From PALSA-607 sp036501485 (GTDB lineage: Bacteria; Actinomycetota; Actinomycetes; Acidothermales; Acidothermaceae): a stretch of DNA of 49,859 nucleotides. The notes beneath the pieces were generated by a model, which ran no database searches, was not told the origin of the DNA, and saw only the letters and a list, made by a program, of their open reading frames with translations. The stretch's first letter is position 1, and each line of letters opens with the position of its first letter. Positions 25,138 through 32,440 of the stretch are shown here, one piece after another. The stretch spans positions 1 through 49,859 of the forward strand of contig DASYAG010000121.1 of assembly GCA_036501485.1 (NCBI GenBank), written 5' to 3'. Made by a program: the position numbers and the translations under genes.

Positions 25138-26036
25138 GCGAGCTCGCTCCCGGGTCCTGCGACCAGTCGCCTCAACAGCTCAAGCTCGTCGTCACGCAAC
25201 GGCGACACCGGAGCGCGGGTAGGCCCAACCGTGCGGCCCACAACCGTCATGCCCGCTTTGACGATGGCAACCGCGTAGCCCTTCTCGCGCGAGCGGATAC
25301 GGGAGTAGGGGATGAGGAACTCACGCATCGCACGTCGGATGTACTCGGCATCCCCCGCGCGGACGGCGTTGTAGAACCGCATCGCGAACGTGGGCAGGAA
25401 GTTGAAGATCGCGGAGGAATATGTCGAGACGCCAAGGGCCAGCGATGGGACGGCGATCATTTCGGCGGTAGGAATGCCGCCGATGTACATCAGGTGCTCG
25501 CCGGCCGTCGAGATGATCCGGCCGAGCAGGTCGAGGTCGCCGACGCCATCCTTCAGGCCGACGAGATTCGGCAGCTCGTCGGCCAGCCTCGCGACCGTGT
25601 CGGGCTCGTACTGTGCCGACGATCGGTGATAGATGATCACCGGCAGGCCGGTCGACTGGCACACCGTCCGGACGTAATCCGCGAGTCCGGCCTGACTTCC
25701 GTCGATGAGATACGGAGGAAAGAGCAGGACGCCGGAGGCGCCCCTCGCCTCCGCCCGTCGCGCCAGGTCGACCGCCATCGGAAGGCTGAAACCGCTGGGT
25801 GCCATGACCGGCAGCCGCCCGTCGACCGCCTCGACCGCCGTCCGCACGACGACCTCGATCTCGTGGAGCGTAAGCGCGTAGAACTCGCCCGTGCCCCCAG
25901 CCGCGAACAGGCCCGCCGGCCCGAACCCCGTCAGCCACTCGACGTGCTCGGCGAAGCGCCGCACGTCGACAGACTCTCCAGCGAACGGCGTCACCGGGAA
26001 GGACAGCAGTCCCTTGCCGATGGTGTCGATACTCAT
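25134..26036 (-). CDS. kdgD: 5-dehydro-4-deoxyglucarate dehydratase
   Basis: DHDPS-family class I aldolase-type enzyme of 300 residues. GLLSFPVTPF at the N-terminus, GGTGEFYALT, IIYHRSS (catalytic Tyr), VGLKDGVGD (Schiff-base Lys) and YIGGIPTAEMIA are the KdgD signature, as is STYSSAIFNFLP. It dehydrates and decarboxylates 5-dehydro-4-deoxyglucarate to 2-oxoglutarate semialdehyde (EC 4.2.1.41). ATG 26036 follows GAGGG at a suitable distance. It is first in the operon kdgD-aldehyde dehydrogenase-aldarate dehydratase, behind a promoter with a LacI-type operator at 26049-26060. Confidence 0.94.
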   Translation of the reverse strand: MSIDTIGKGLLSFPVTPFAGESVDVRRFAEHVEWLTGFGPAGLFAAGGTGEFYALTLHEIEVVVRTAVEAVDGRLPVMAPSGFSLPMAVDLARRAEARGASGVLLFPPYLIDGSQAGLADYVRTVCQSTGLPVIIYHRSSAQYEPDTVARLADELPNLVGLKDGVGDLDLLGRIISTAGEHLMYIGGIPTAEMIAVPSLALGVSTYSSAIFNFLPTFAMRFYNAVRAGDAEYIRRAMREFLIPYSRIRSREKGYAVAIVKAGMTVVGRTVGPTRAPVSPLRDDELELLRRLVAGPGSELA

Positions 26037-26048
26037 GCAGCCCTCGAT

Positions 26049-26092
26049 TGAATCGTTTTAGCTAGCTTAGAAGACGCTTCTGGACTGCGCAA
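26049..26092 (-). promoter_or_regulatory. Promoter plus LacI-type operator for the aldarate operon
   Basis: On the minus strand TTGCGC (26092-26087), 17-nt spacer, TAAGCT (26069-26064), then the operator TAAAACGATTCA (26060-26049) immediately after. The 5' leader is short, with kdgD starting at 26036. Confidence 0.65.
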
Positions 26093-26113
26093 CGCAGTCC
26101 GTAGCCAACGCCG

Positions 26114-27037
26114 TCAGTAGCCATGGACAAGATCGACCGTGGCGAGCAGCGGGCGCCCACCCAGAAAGCGCGTGGCGTTGTCCTCGATGCGGCGCAGGAG
26201 CGCCTCGCGGAGCATGCTCCGCGGATTGGCGATGTGCGGCGTGATGATTGCGCGCGGCTCGTCCCACAGCGGATGACCATCCGGTAGCGGCTCTGGGTCC
26301 GTCACGTCGAGCGCGGCGCCGGCGATACTCCCCGCCGCCAGGGCGGCTGTGAGCGCCTCGGTATCGATGAGCGATCCGCGGGCGATGTTCACGAGCCAGG
26401 CAGTCTCTTTCATCTGCTCGAGCTCGGTGCGGCCGACGAGATGCAGAGTCTCGGGCGTCGCCGGTGCGGCGATCACCACGTGGTCGGCCAGCGCCCAAAC
26501 CTCGGAGGCGCGGTCGATCGGCAGCGTCCGGACAGCTCCCTCCACCGGCGTCCCGCTCCGCGTCACCGCAATCACGTCTGCGCCGAGGGCCCGGAGTTGG
26601 ACGATGAGGGCCCGGCCGATGCCGCCAGCACCGACGATCGCCACAAGCTTCGAGCGAATCGTCCCAACGAGAGGATCAATGGCGGCGCGCTCCCACGACC
26701 GGGCTCGGATACAGTCGGGGAGCCGGTGCACGCCTGCGAGCAGCAGCGCGAGTGCATGCTCAGCGACCGCATCGGCGTACGCACCAGCGGCGGTGGTCCA
26801 GACCCGCTCCGCGTCGAGACGGTCCGCGCCGAACCAAGCCTCGATGCCGGCCGAGGGAAGCTGCACCCAGCGCACCGACGGCGCGAGTCGTTGCGGAAAC
26901 GTGGCCGGGTTCGAGTCCAGCCAGACCAACGCATCCGCGGATTCCGCATCCCCAATCTCGGCACCCGCGCGCCGCAGTACGGCTTCCACCTCTGCGTCCC
27001 GACTCGGTCCCACGGCGATCCGTTGGGTCTCCGACAC
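26114..27037 (-). CDS. D-2-hydroxyacid dehydrogenase family protein
   Basis: NAD-dependent 2-hydroxyacid dehydrogenase, 307 residues from GTG 27037, with GAGAGGAT upstream. Rossmann motif GAGGIGRALI; catalytic Arg in NIARGSLID, acidic residue in DVTDPEPLPDGHPLW, His in ITPHIANP. The N-terminal domain is short, as in the GhrA/SerA-like group. It lies 14 bp after the DUF1537 kinase on the same strand and closes an operon of reductase, kinase and dehydrogenase. DUF1537 kinases are commonly paired with acid-sugar dehydrogenases, so oxidation of a four-carbon or related sugar acid is plausible. It ends 22 bp upstream of the kdgD promoter -35. Confidence 0.9.
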   Translation of the reverse strand: MSETQRIAVGPSRDAEVEAVLRRAGAEIGDAESADALVWLDSNPATFPQRLAPSVRWVQLPSAGIEAWFGADRLDAERVWTTAAGAYADAVAEHALALLLAGVHRLPDCIRARSWERAAIDPLVGTIRSKLVAIVGAGGIGRALIVQLRALGADVIAVTRSGTPVEGAVRTLPIDRASEVWALADHVVIAAPATPETLHLVGRTELEQMKETAWLVNIARGSLIDTEALTAALAAGSIAGAALDVTDPEPLPDGHPLWDEPRAIITPHIANPRSMLREALLRRIEDNATRFLGGRPLLATVDLVHGY

Positions 27038-27051
27038 CAGATCATCCTCTC

Positions 27052-28488
27052 TCAGCTCGCTGATAATGCTGTCTCCAGCCGTTCAACCACGTCGGCCAGT
27101 GCGTCGTCGCCACCGACATTGCCTGCGAACACGACGTACGGAATGCCCGGAAGGGAGCCGTCGACCGGCTGCCAGAGCGACACGATCCCCGGAAGCAGCG
27201 TGCCGCGAACCCAACTGTGCACAACCCCAAGCCCGCTTGTCGCGACGTCGGCCGAGGTGATTCCGCCTTTCGCGACAATGAACGCCGGCCGGCGAATCGC
27301 CGCAACGCCGGCAACGATTTTCGCGACCGCCGTACTTACCTGCCCGGCGATCCGCAGGCTGTCACTCCGAGATGACCCGACCTGGAGGGTACGGCTGGTT
27401 GCCAGCACAACATGGCTCTCACCCATAGCGAGGGCGCTGTCGGTCACCGCGCGGCTCAGCTCTCCTGCTACCCGGTCGGGATCCAGAACCGCGCTGACAT
27501 CGACCTCGATTTCGTGCAAGGGGAGGCGACCCCTCAACCGAGCTAGCTGCCGTGTGGTGAGCGCGACATGTGACCCGACAACGATCAGCCCCCGGCCCGC
27601 GCGGGCTTCAGTACCGACAAGCTCGCGCAACTCGCCGATGCTCAGCGGCGGGGACTGATCCTGGCCGCACCGAGCCCGCACAAACGACGGCCCGACGCGG
27701 TACACGAAGCGGTGACCTTGAGCTTCGACTGCGAGCACGGCGGACACCACAACGCGCAGATCATCGTCCGTCACAGCATCAACAACCACGAAGCTCGCGC
27801 CGCGGGCTTCCGCCAATCGCTCCGCGACCACCGTCGGGCCGCCGCTTCGGATTTCCTCTAGCGATATCAGGCCTACGTCGTCCTGCCGGATGCGGCCACC
27901 GCTCTTTTCCTCAATCCAGGCAGGCAGGTTCGAATTCCGGAACCCAAACGTCGCATCGCGAGCAAACTCCGTGCCGCTCACGGGCACCAGTCCGTCGCCG
28001 GTCGTAACCCAATGTGCTCCATCGATCGTGACCCGACCGGCATCGATGTACGCGGGCACAACAAGCACGCCGTCGACGGGTCGGCCAGCCTCTGCCGATA
28101 CCGCCGTAAGCACGTCGGTCTCAAGCGGAAAGTGCCCGCGCAGGGTGGAATCGCTACGGCTGGCGAAGGCGAGGTCGACGTTCTCTGAGCGCGCCGCCTC
28201 CATGCATGCCTCGGCAACCTCGCGGTTGCGCATAGCGGCGTCGGCCGCCGACAGGCTTCGGCTATTGGTGAGAACAAAGAATGCTGACGTCGATTGGCGC
28301 AGCGCCCATTGCACATCGGCAATTTCCCACCGCGTCAAGACAGGGAGATCACGCACCGTTTGAGTGCCCGTCGGGTCGTCGTCCAAAACGACAACCCGGC
28401 GCGCGCCTGGCAGCGCCGCGCGGATTGCATCGACCGGACAAGCCCTGTCCGCAGGTAGGTCCGCTGGCAGCGTGTAACCCGTGAGCAT
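27052..28488 (-). CDS. Four-carbon acid sugar kinase family (DUF1537)
   Basis: A 478-residue protein of the DUF1537/OtnK-type kinase family. DDDPTGTQTV near residues 36-45 is the hallmark at the N-terminal substrate-binding domain, with FVLTNSRSL and FASRSDSTLRGHFP further on. The C-terminal nucleotide-binding part has VGSHVALTTRQLARL, FIVAKGGITSADVATSGLG and the closing PYVVFAGNVGGDDAL. Known members phosphorylate 3-oxo-tetronates, erythronate or threonate at O4. ATG 28488 lies 12 bp after the stop of the upstream reductase; the ribosome site is weak, so translational coupling is likely. The substrate is unknown: relatives in uronate or deoxysugar loci act on other acids. Confidence 0.9.
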   Translation of the reverse strand: MLTGYTLPADLPADRACPVDAIRAALPGARRVVVLDDDPTGTQTVRDLPVLTRWEIADVQWALRQSTSAFFVLTNSRSLSAADAAMRNREVAEACMEAARSENVDLAFASRSDSTLRGHFPLETDVLTAVSAEAGRPVDGVLVVPAYIDAGRVTIDGAHWVTTGDGLVPVSGTEFARDATFGFRNSNLPAWIEEKSGGRIRQDDVGLISLEEIRSGGPTVVAERLAEARGASFVVVDAVTDDDLRVVVSAVLAVEAQGHRFVYRVGPSFVRARCGQDQSPPLSIGELRELVGTEARAGRGLIVVGSHVALTTRQLARLRGRLPLHEIEVDVSAVLDPDRVAGELSRAVTDSALAMGESHVVLATSRTLQVGSSRSDSLRIAGQVSTAVAKIVAGVAAIRRPAFIVAKGGITSADVATSGLGVVHSWVRGTLLPGIVSLWQPVDGSLPGIPYVVFAGNVGGDDALADVVERLETALSAS

Positions 28489-28500
28489 GGACGTCGTCGC

Positions 28501-29481
28501 CTACCGGTTGTACGCGGGCATTGCAGGGCGCAGGGGCTGCGTCGCCTCATCACATGCCTCGACGACGTCGACCGGGAGCGGCCCAGCAGCGAGTGCATCA
28601 AGGTTCGCACGGAAATGTTCGCGCGTTGAGAACCCCAGCAAGATGCCGCACACCACAGGCCGATTCAGCAGCCAGCGCAACGCCAAGTCGACCAAGCTGA
28701 GGCCCGCCGCGCTGGCGACCTTCGAAAGCCGCTGCACCGCGTCGAACATCTGCGGCTGCCAGTACCGCTGCTGGTACGTCGGTGCGACCGCCGAGGCGCC
28801 GAACCGTCCGCCGCTGGGCCGGTCTTCGAAGCGATGGGCGCCTGTAAGCAGCCCACCGGCCAAGGGATTGAAGACCAAAGTCGCGATTCCAGACGTGAGC
28901 GCGTACTCGGCGTATTCGTCCTCCAGTCGGCGAGCGACCAGGTTGAAAACCTGTTGAGCAACGACCGGCCGAGGGCACCCAATGTCGGCCGCCAAGCGAT
29001 CGATCTGGCCGATCTGCCACGCCGCGTAGTTGGACACACCGAGGGCTCGGAGTTTGCCCTCCTGATGCAATGTGGCGACTGCTTCCAACGTTTCGGATAG
29101 CGGCGTGCAGCGGTCTGGTTGATGCAGGTAGAAGATGTCAACGGCTTCGACTTGGAGCCGGCTGAGGCTACCGGTCAAGCAGCGACGCAGCGCTGCCGCG
29201 GACAACGGCGCATCGTCTCCGATGTCGCTGTGTGGCAGGCCCGCCTTAGTCGCAAGGACGACGCGATCACGCCGCCCGGCGAGCGCGCGGCCGACCATGC
29301 GTTCGCCCTCGCCGGCGGCGTAGACATTGGCCGTGTCGACGCCAGTCACACCCGAGTCGAGGGCCTCGTCAACGATGCTGCGCGCCGTTGCTTCGTCGAC
29401 CGTGTCAGCGAATGTCATGGTGCCAAGGACGAACGGATGCAACGGAACGCCTACGGCGTCAAGGTAGATGGGGTGTGGCAT
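28501..29481 (-). CDS. Aldo/keto reductase
   Basis: AKR of 326 residues from ATG 29481 (MPHPIYLDAVGVPLHPFVLG), with AACAGG upstream; the open frame begins at 29520 inside the operator. Motifs: GVDTANVYAAGEGERMVG (Asp, Tyr), VLATKAGLPHSDIGDD (Lys), IFYLHQPDRCTPLSETLEA (His), LGVSNYAAWQIGQID and GILLGFSTREHFRAN. It belongs to the Tas/YajO-like broad AKR group. It heads the operon with the DUF1537 kinase and 2-hydroxyacid dehydrogenase, behind a LacI-type operator overlapping the stop codon of rhaB. Substrate unknown. Confidence 0.88.
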   Translation of the reverse strand: MPHPIYLDAVGVPLHPFVLGTMTFADTVDEATARSIVDEALDSGVTGVDTANVYAAGEGERMVGRALAGRRDRVVLATKAGLPHSDIGDDAPLSAAALRRCLTGSLSRLQVEAVDIFYLHQPDRCTPLSETLEAVATLHQEGKLRALGVSNYAAWQIGQIDRLAADIGCPRPVVAQQVFNLVARRLEDEYAEYALTSGIATLVFNPLAGGLLTGAHRFEDRPSGGRFGASAVAPTYQQRYWQPQMFDAVQRLSKVASAAGLSLVDLALRWLLNRPVVCGILLGFSTREHFRANLDALAAGPLPVDVVEACDEATQPLRPAMPAYNR

Positions 29482-29507
29482 CAGAGACCTGTTTCTATCG
29501 CATCGAT

Positions 29508-29519
29508 TGAAACGAGTCA
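29508..29519 (-). promoter_or_regulatory. LacI-type operator
   Basis: TGAAACGAGTCA on the plus strand, 27 nt upstream of the reductase start at 29481. It overlaps the last codons of rhaB (TGA at 29519-29517). No convincing -35/-10 pair was seen upstream, so the reductase may be transcribed from an internal promoter or by read-through from rhaB. Confidence 0.55.
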
Positions 29520-30974
29520 ATAACGGCCGGACGCCGCTAGCGGCCCGCGCGGCTGGTATGTGATGGTTCCGAGACCCCGCAAGAACCGGAACCGCAGCTC
29601 ACTGATCTCACCGTGCAGCACACCCGCTGCGCGCGCCTGCACCAGCACATTGCCGTAGGCCGTGGCCTCGGCCGGACCCGCGACCACGGGCAGCTCGCAG
29701 GCATCGGCGGTCAGTTGGCACAAGAGCGCGTTGCGAGCACCGCCACCGAGAATATGCACAACGTCGACGGGAACCCCCGACAACTCGGAGGCGGCGCGCA
29801 CGGACCGGGCGTATGCGGCCGCCAGGCTGTCGAGCACACAGCGCACGATTTCGCCGGGTGACTGCGGCACGTCTTGACCGATGCGCCGACATTCCGCGCG
29901 CAAGCGCTCTGGCATGTCACCCGGCGGCAAGAAGTCAGGGCGGTCGGGATCGAGGATGAACCGGCCAGCCGGGAGCCTCGCAGCTTCCGCAAGTAGCGCA
30001 GGCAAGCCCAGCGGCGTGCCCGCGCGCTCCCACGCGCGGAAGGACTCCTGCAGCAGCCATAGCCCCATCACATTGCGTAAGAACCTGACTCGGCCATCGA
30101 CGCCGATCTCGTTGGTGAAGCCGGCGGAAAGCGCTCGCGGCGTCATGACGGGTTCCTTCGTTTCGACGCCGACGAGCGACCAGGTTCCGGACGAGATGTA
30201 CGCGAAGCGCTCGTCCTGTGCCGGCACTGCAGCAACCGCCGAGGCAGTGTCATGTGAACCGACCGCTATCACTGGAATCGGTTCGATGCCGAACTCGGCG
30301 GCCACTTGCGCCGACACGACCCCCGCGCTCTCGCCGGGCGCGCGTAAGGGTGCGAGGAGCGAACGCCGAAGCTTGAGCGCGGTGAATAGGTCGTCCGACC
30401 AGAGCTTGGTCCGGACGTCGAGGAGCCCCGTCGTGGAGGCGTTAGTGAGCTCGCAACCGAGTTCGCCAGTCAGCCAATAACAAAAGAGATCAGGGATCAG
30501 CAACGCGTGCGCCGCTTCTCGCATTGGCGCGGTGTCACGCGCGGCAACCCACTGGAAAAGCGTATTGAACGGCAGTGGTTGCACACCGGTCGCAGCGTAG
30601 AGTTGGTCGAACGAGACGACCCGAGCAACCGCGTCGGCGACGCCTTTCGTTCGGGCGTCTCGGTAGTGGATCGGGTTGGCGAGCAGTTGCCCAGCCGAAT
30701 CAAGCAGCGCGTAATCGACAGCCCACGCATCGACGCCGACGCTGACCAACTCGCCGCCTCGACGGGCGAGACGCAAGCCGTGCGACACCCCGGCCCACAA
30801 CGACAAGACATCCCAATAGAGCGTGCCCGCCACCTCGACGGGTTGGTTGTGGAAGCGATGCGTCTCGCGCACCGTGATGGCGTCCGGAGTGACGGAGCCG
30901 ACCATGACACGGCCGGACGATGCACCCAGGTCAACGGCCGCGAACGCCTGAGTCGTCGTCGCCAAGCTGCCCAT
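29517..30974 (-). CDS. rhaB: Rhamnulokinase
   Basis: FGGY-family kinase of 485 residues phosphorylating L-rhamnulose to rhamnulose 1-phosphate. The N-terminal AAVDLGASSGRVMVG is the typical rhamnulokinase ATP-site motif. HRFHNQPVEVAGTLYWDV, VGVDAWAVDYALLD, PLPFNTLFQWVA and PDLFCYWLTGELGCELTNAS match RhaB, as do VGSHDTASAVAAVP and HILGGGARNALLCQLTADA in the second domain. No rhamnose isomerase or rhamnulose-phosphate aldolase gene is in the window, so the phosphorylated branch is incomplete here. ATG 30974 has only a weak ribosome site. It is divergent from the LacI-type regulator, with promoter and operator in between. Confidence 0.93.
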   Translation of the reverse strand: MGSLATTTQAFAAVDLGASSGRVMVGSVTPDAITVRETHRFHNQPVEVAGTLYWDVLSLWAGVSHGLRLARRGGELVSVGVDAWAVDYALLDSAGQLLANPIHYRDARTKGVADAVARVVSFDQLYAATGVQPLPFNTLFQWVAARDTAPMREAAHALLIPDLFCYWLTGELGCELTNASTTGLLDVRTKLWSDDLFTALKLRRSLLAPLRAPGESAGVVSAQVAAEFGIEPIPVIAVGSHDTASAVAAVPAQDERFAYISSGTWSLVGVETKEPVMTPRALSAGFTNEIGVDGRVRFLRNVMGLWLLQESFRAWERAGTPLGLPALLAEAARLPAGRFILDPDRPDFLPPGDMPERLRAECRRIGQDVPQSPGEIVRCVLDSLAAAYARSVRAASELSGVPVDVVHILGGGARNALLCQLTADACELPVVAGPAEATAYGNVLVQARAAGVLHGEISELRFRFLRGLGTITYQPRGPLAASGRY

Positions 30975-31126
30975 CGCTATCTCAGAAACGCGGCGACGAC
31001 GACGGCGCCGCGGCGGGGTAGGTCACAAGATGCCCAGGCTCGGAGGTCGAGACGCAACCTCAAACCCCGCTCCACGACCTCGTGGTCGGTCACTGCAAGG
31101 ACCTGCCTTCGATTCTTAAACCTCTA

Positions 31127-31181
31127 TGAAACCTTTCATACGGACCGCGACAAAGTATTCTATTGGTTTGGAACGCGTCAA
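31127..31181 (-). promoter_or_regulatory. Promoter plus LacI-type operator for rhaB
   Basis: On the minus strand TTGACG (31181-31176), 16-nt spacer, AATACT (31159-31154), and a nearly perfect palindrome ATGAAACCTTTCAT at 31126-31139 (core 31127-31138). The leader to rhaB is about 150 nt. The rest of the 30975-31295 gap holds only the hairpin at 31220-31246 and the second operator at 31261. Confidence 0.6.
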
Positions 31182-31219
31182 CCTTGCTCGATGCGTGCGC
31201 GGAGGTCCCGACTAGCTCG

Positions 31220-31246
31220 CACGGGGCATGCCCAGCGTGCCCCGTG
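31220..31246 (+). other. Perfect hairpin upstream of the LacI gene
   Basis: CACGGGGCA (31220-31228) and TGCCCCGTG (31238-31246) form a 9-bp perfect stem with a 9-nt loop. No T-run on either strand. It may insulate the two divergent transcripts or be part of the regulator's leader. Confidence 0.4.
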
Positions 31247-31260
31247 GCCCTAATCCCGCT

Positions 31261-31272
31261 TGACACGATTTA
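31261..31272 (+). promoter_or_regulatory. LacI-type operator at its own gene
   Basis: TGACACGATTTA differs by one base from the operator at 1597-1608 (TGAAACGATTTA). It lies 24 nt before the GTG at 31296 and overlaps a TTGACA (31260-31265). Position and match suggest autoregulation. Confidence 0.5.
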
Positions 31273-31295
31273 CGACTGTCTCGACATGGAGTCTG

Positions 31296-32312
31296 GTGAC
31301 TGAAGCCGTCAGCGTGGTTGATGTAGCCGCACGCGCAGGGGTCTCGCTAGGCACCGTCTCCAACGTCCTGAACCGACCCGAACTCGTGGCCGCCGCGACA
31401 CGTGACCGCGTCCTGCAGGCGGTCGCAGAGCTGGGATACGTGCGCAACGAGGCGGCCCGACAGTTGAGATCGGGCCGCAGCCGCGTCATAGGGCTCGTCG
31501 TTCTCGACGTCGGCAACCCCTTCTTCACCGACCTCGCCGCAGGCGTCGAGGACAGCGCCGCCGACGCAGACCTGTCGGTTATCTTGTGCAACAGCGCCGA
31601 GAGCCTCACCCGCGAGTCCCATTATCTCGACCTGCTCGAGCAGCAGCGCGCTTACGGCGTGCTCATCACTCCTGTGGCCACCAAAACTCCGGCATTAGAG
31701 GCGATCCGCCGGCGTGGCACGGCCGTCGTCCTCGTCGACCGTGGTTCCAGTCCGCGGCAGTGCTCGGTCTCGGTCGACGACCGTGTCGGTGGCGAACTCG
31801 CGATCAGCCACCTGATCGCGTGCGGCCACAAGCGACTGGGGTTCGTCGGCGGCCCGGTGACCCTTACCCAGGTGAGCGATCGATTAGCAGGAGCCCGCGA
31901 CGCGTTGCGCCTCGGCGGCTTGCGTCCCAACGCACTGACCATCGTCGAGACAGCCGGACTCAACGTCGTGGCAGGTCGCCAAGCCGCCGAGAGGATCGTC
32001 GATATGCCTGCCCATCAACGGCCGAGCGCGGTGTTTTGTGCGAACGATCTGCTCGCCCTAGGGGTGTTGCAGGAAATGACGCGGCGACGACTTCTTGTGC
32101 CTCGCGATATCGCGATCGTCGGTTACGACGACATCGAGTTCGCTGCAGCTGCCGCCGTCCCACTGACGTCCATCCGGCAACCGCGAGCCCAACTTGGCCG
32201 CGCCGCGGCCGAGCTCCTGATCGAAGAGGTCACCGAGCCTAAGCTGCACCGACATCGACAAGTGGTATTCGAGCCCGATCTGGTTGCTCGCGAGTCGACC
32301 ATGTCGACCTAG
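31296..32312 (+). CDS. LacI family transcriptional regulator of the sugar locus
   Basis: LacI/GalR-type regulator, 338 residues from GTG 31296 with GGAG a few nt upstream; TTG 31260 would add 12 residues overlapping the operator. The N-terminal helix-turn-helix is VVDVAARAGVSLGTVSNVLN, followed by the hinge ARQLRSGRSRVIG. The ligand domain contains VLDVGNPFFTDLAAGVED, VLVDRG, GGELAISHLIACGHKRLGFV, VFCANDLLALGVLQEM and IVGYDDIEFAAAAAVPLTSI, the usual periplasmic-binding-protein-like core. It sits at the end of the catabolic cluster. Eight operator-like sites matching the LacI-family half-site pattern lie at cluster promoters, including rhaB and its own gene. I infer a local repressor relieved by a rhamnose- or uronate-derived inducer. 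Confidence 0.93.
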   Translation: MTEAVSVVDVAARAGVSLGTVSNVLNRPELVAAATRDRVLQAVAELGYVRNEAARQLRSGRSRVIGLVVLDVGNPFFTDLAAGVEDSAADADLSVILCNSAESLTRESHYLDLLEQQRAYGVLITPVATKTPALEAIRRRGTAVVLVDRGSSPRQCSVSVDDRVGGELAISHLIACGHKRLGFVGGPVTLTQVSDRLAGARDALRLGGLRPNALTIVETAGLNVVAGRQAAERIVDMPAHQRPSAVFCANDLLALGVLQEMTRRRLLVPRDIAIVGYDDIEFAAAAAVPLTSIRQPRAQLGRAAAELLIEEVTEPKLHRHRQVVFEPDLVARESTMST

Positions 32313-32345
32313 GCGCTGTGGATGCGCGGGTCAAATCCGAACGGT

Positions 32346-32399
32346 CACATTCACCGGCAGATCGAGTTCGAGCCCGATCTCGGTGTCCGCGCCTCGACC
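32346..32399 (+). pseudogene. Remnant of a second LacI-family C-terminus
   Basis: Read in one frame, these 18 codons give HIHRQIEFEPDLGVRAST. The true end of the upstream gene reads HRHRQVVFEPDLVAREST, so 12 of 18 residues match. No start, helix-turn-helix or longer similarity surrounds it. I interpret it as the tail of a duplicated and deleted regulator gene. The rest of 32313-32440 holds nothing else recognisable. Confidence 0.6.
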
Positions 32400-32440
32400 T
32401 GGTCAAGGACCGGGCTGGTAGAGGTTCGCAGCGCTAACCC

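Noticed and set aside
24849..26051. 400-codon plus-strand frame across kdgD and the aldehyde dehydrogenase
   Set aside because: Antisense to two well-supported enzymes and arginine/proline-rich shadow composition.
26441..27658. 405-codon plus-strand frame opposite the dehydrogenase and DUF1537 kinase
   Set aside because: Antisense to genes with clear motifs on the minus strand; no family signature.
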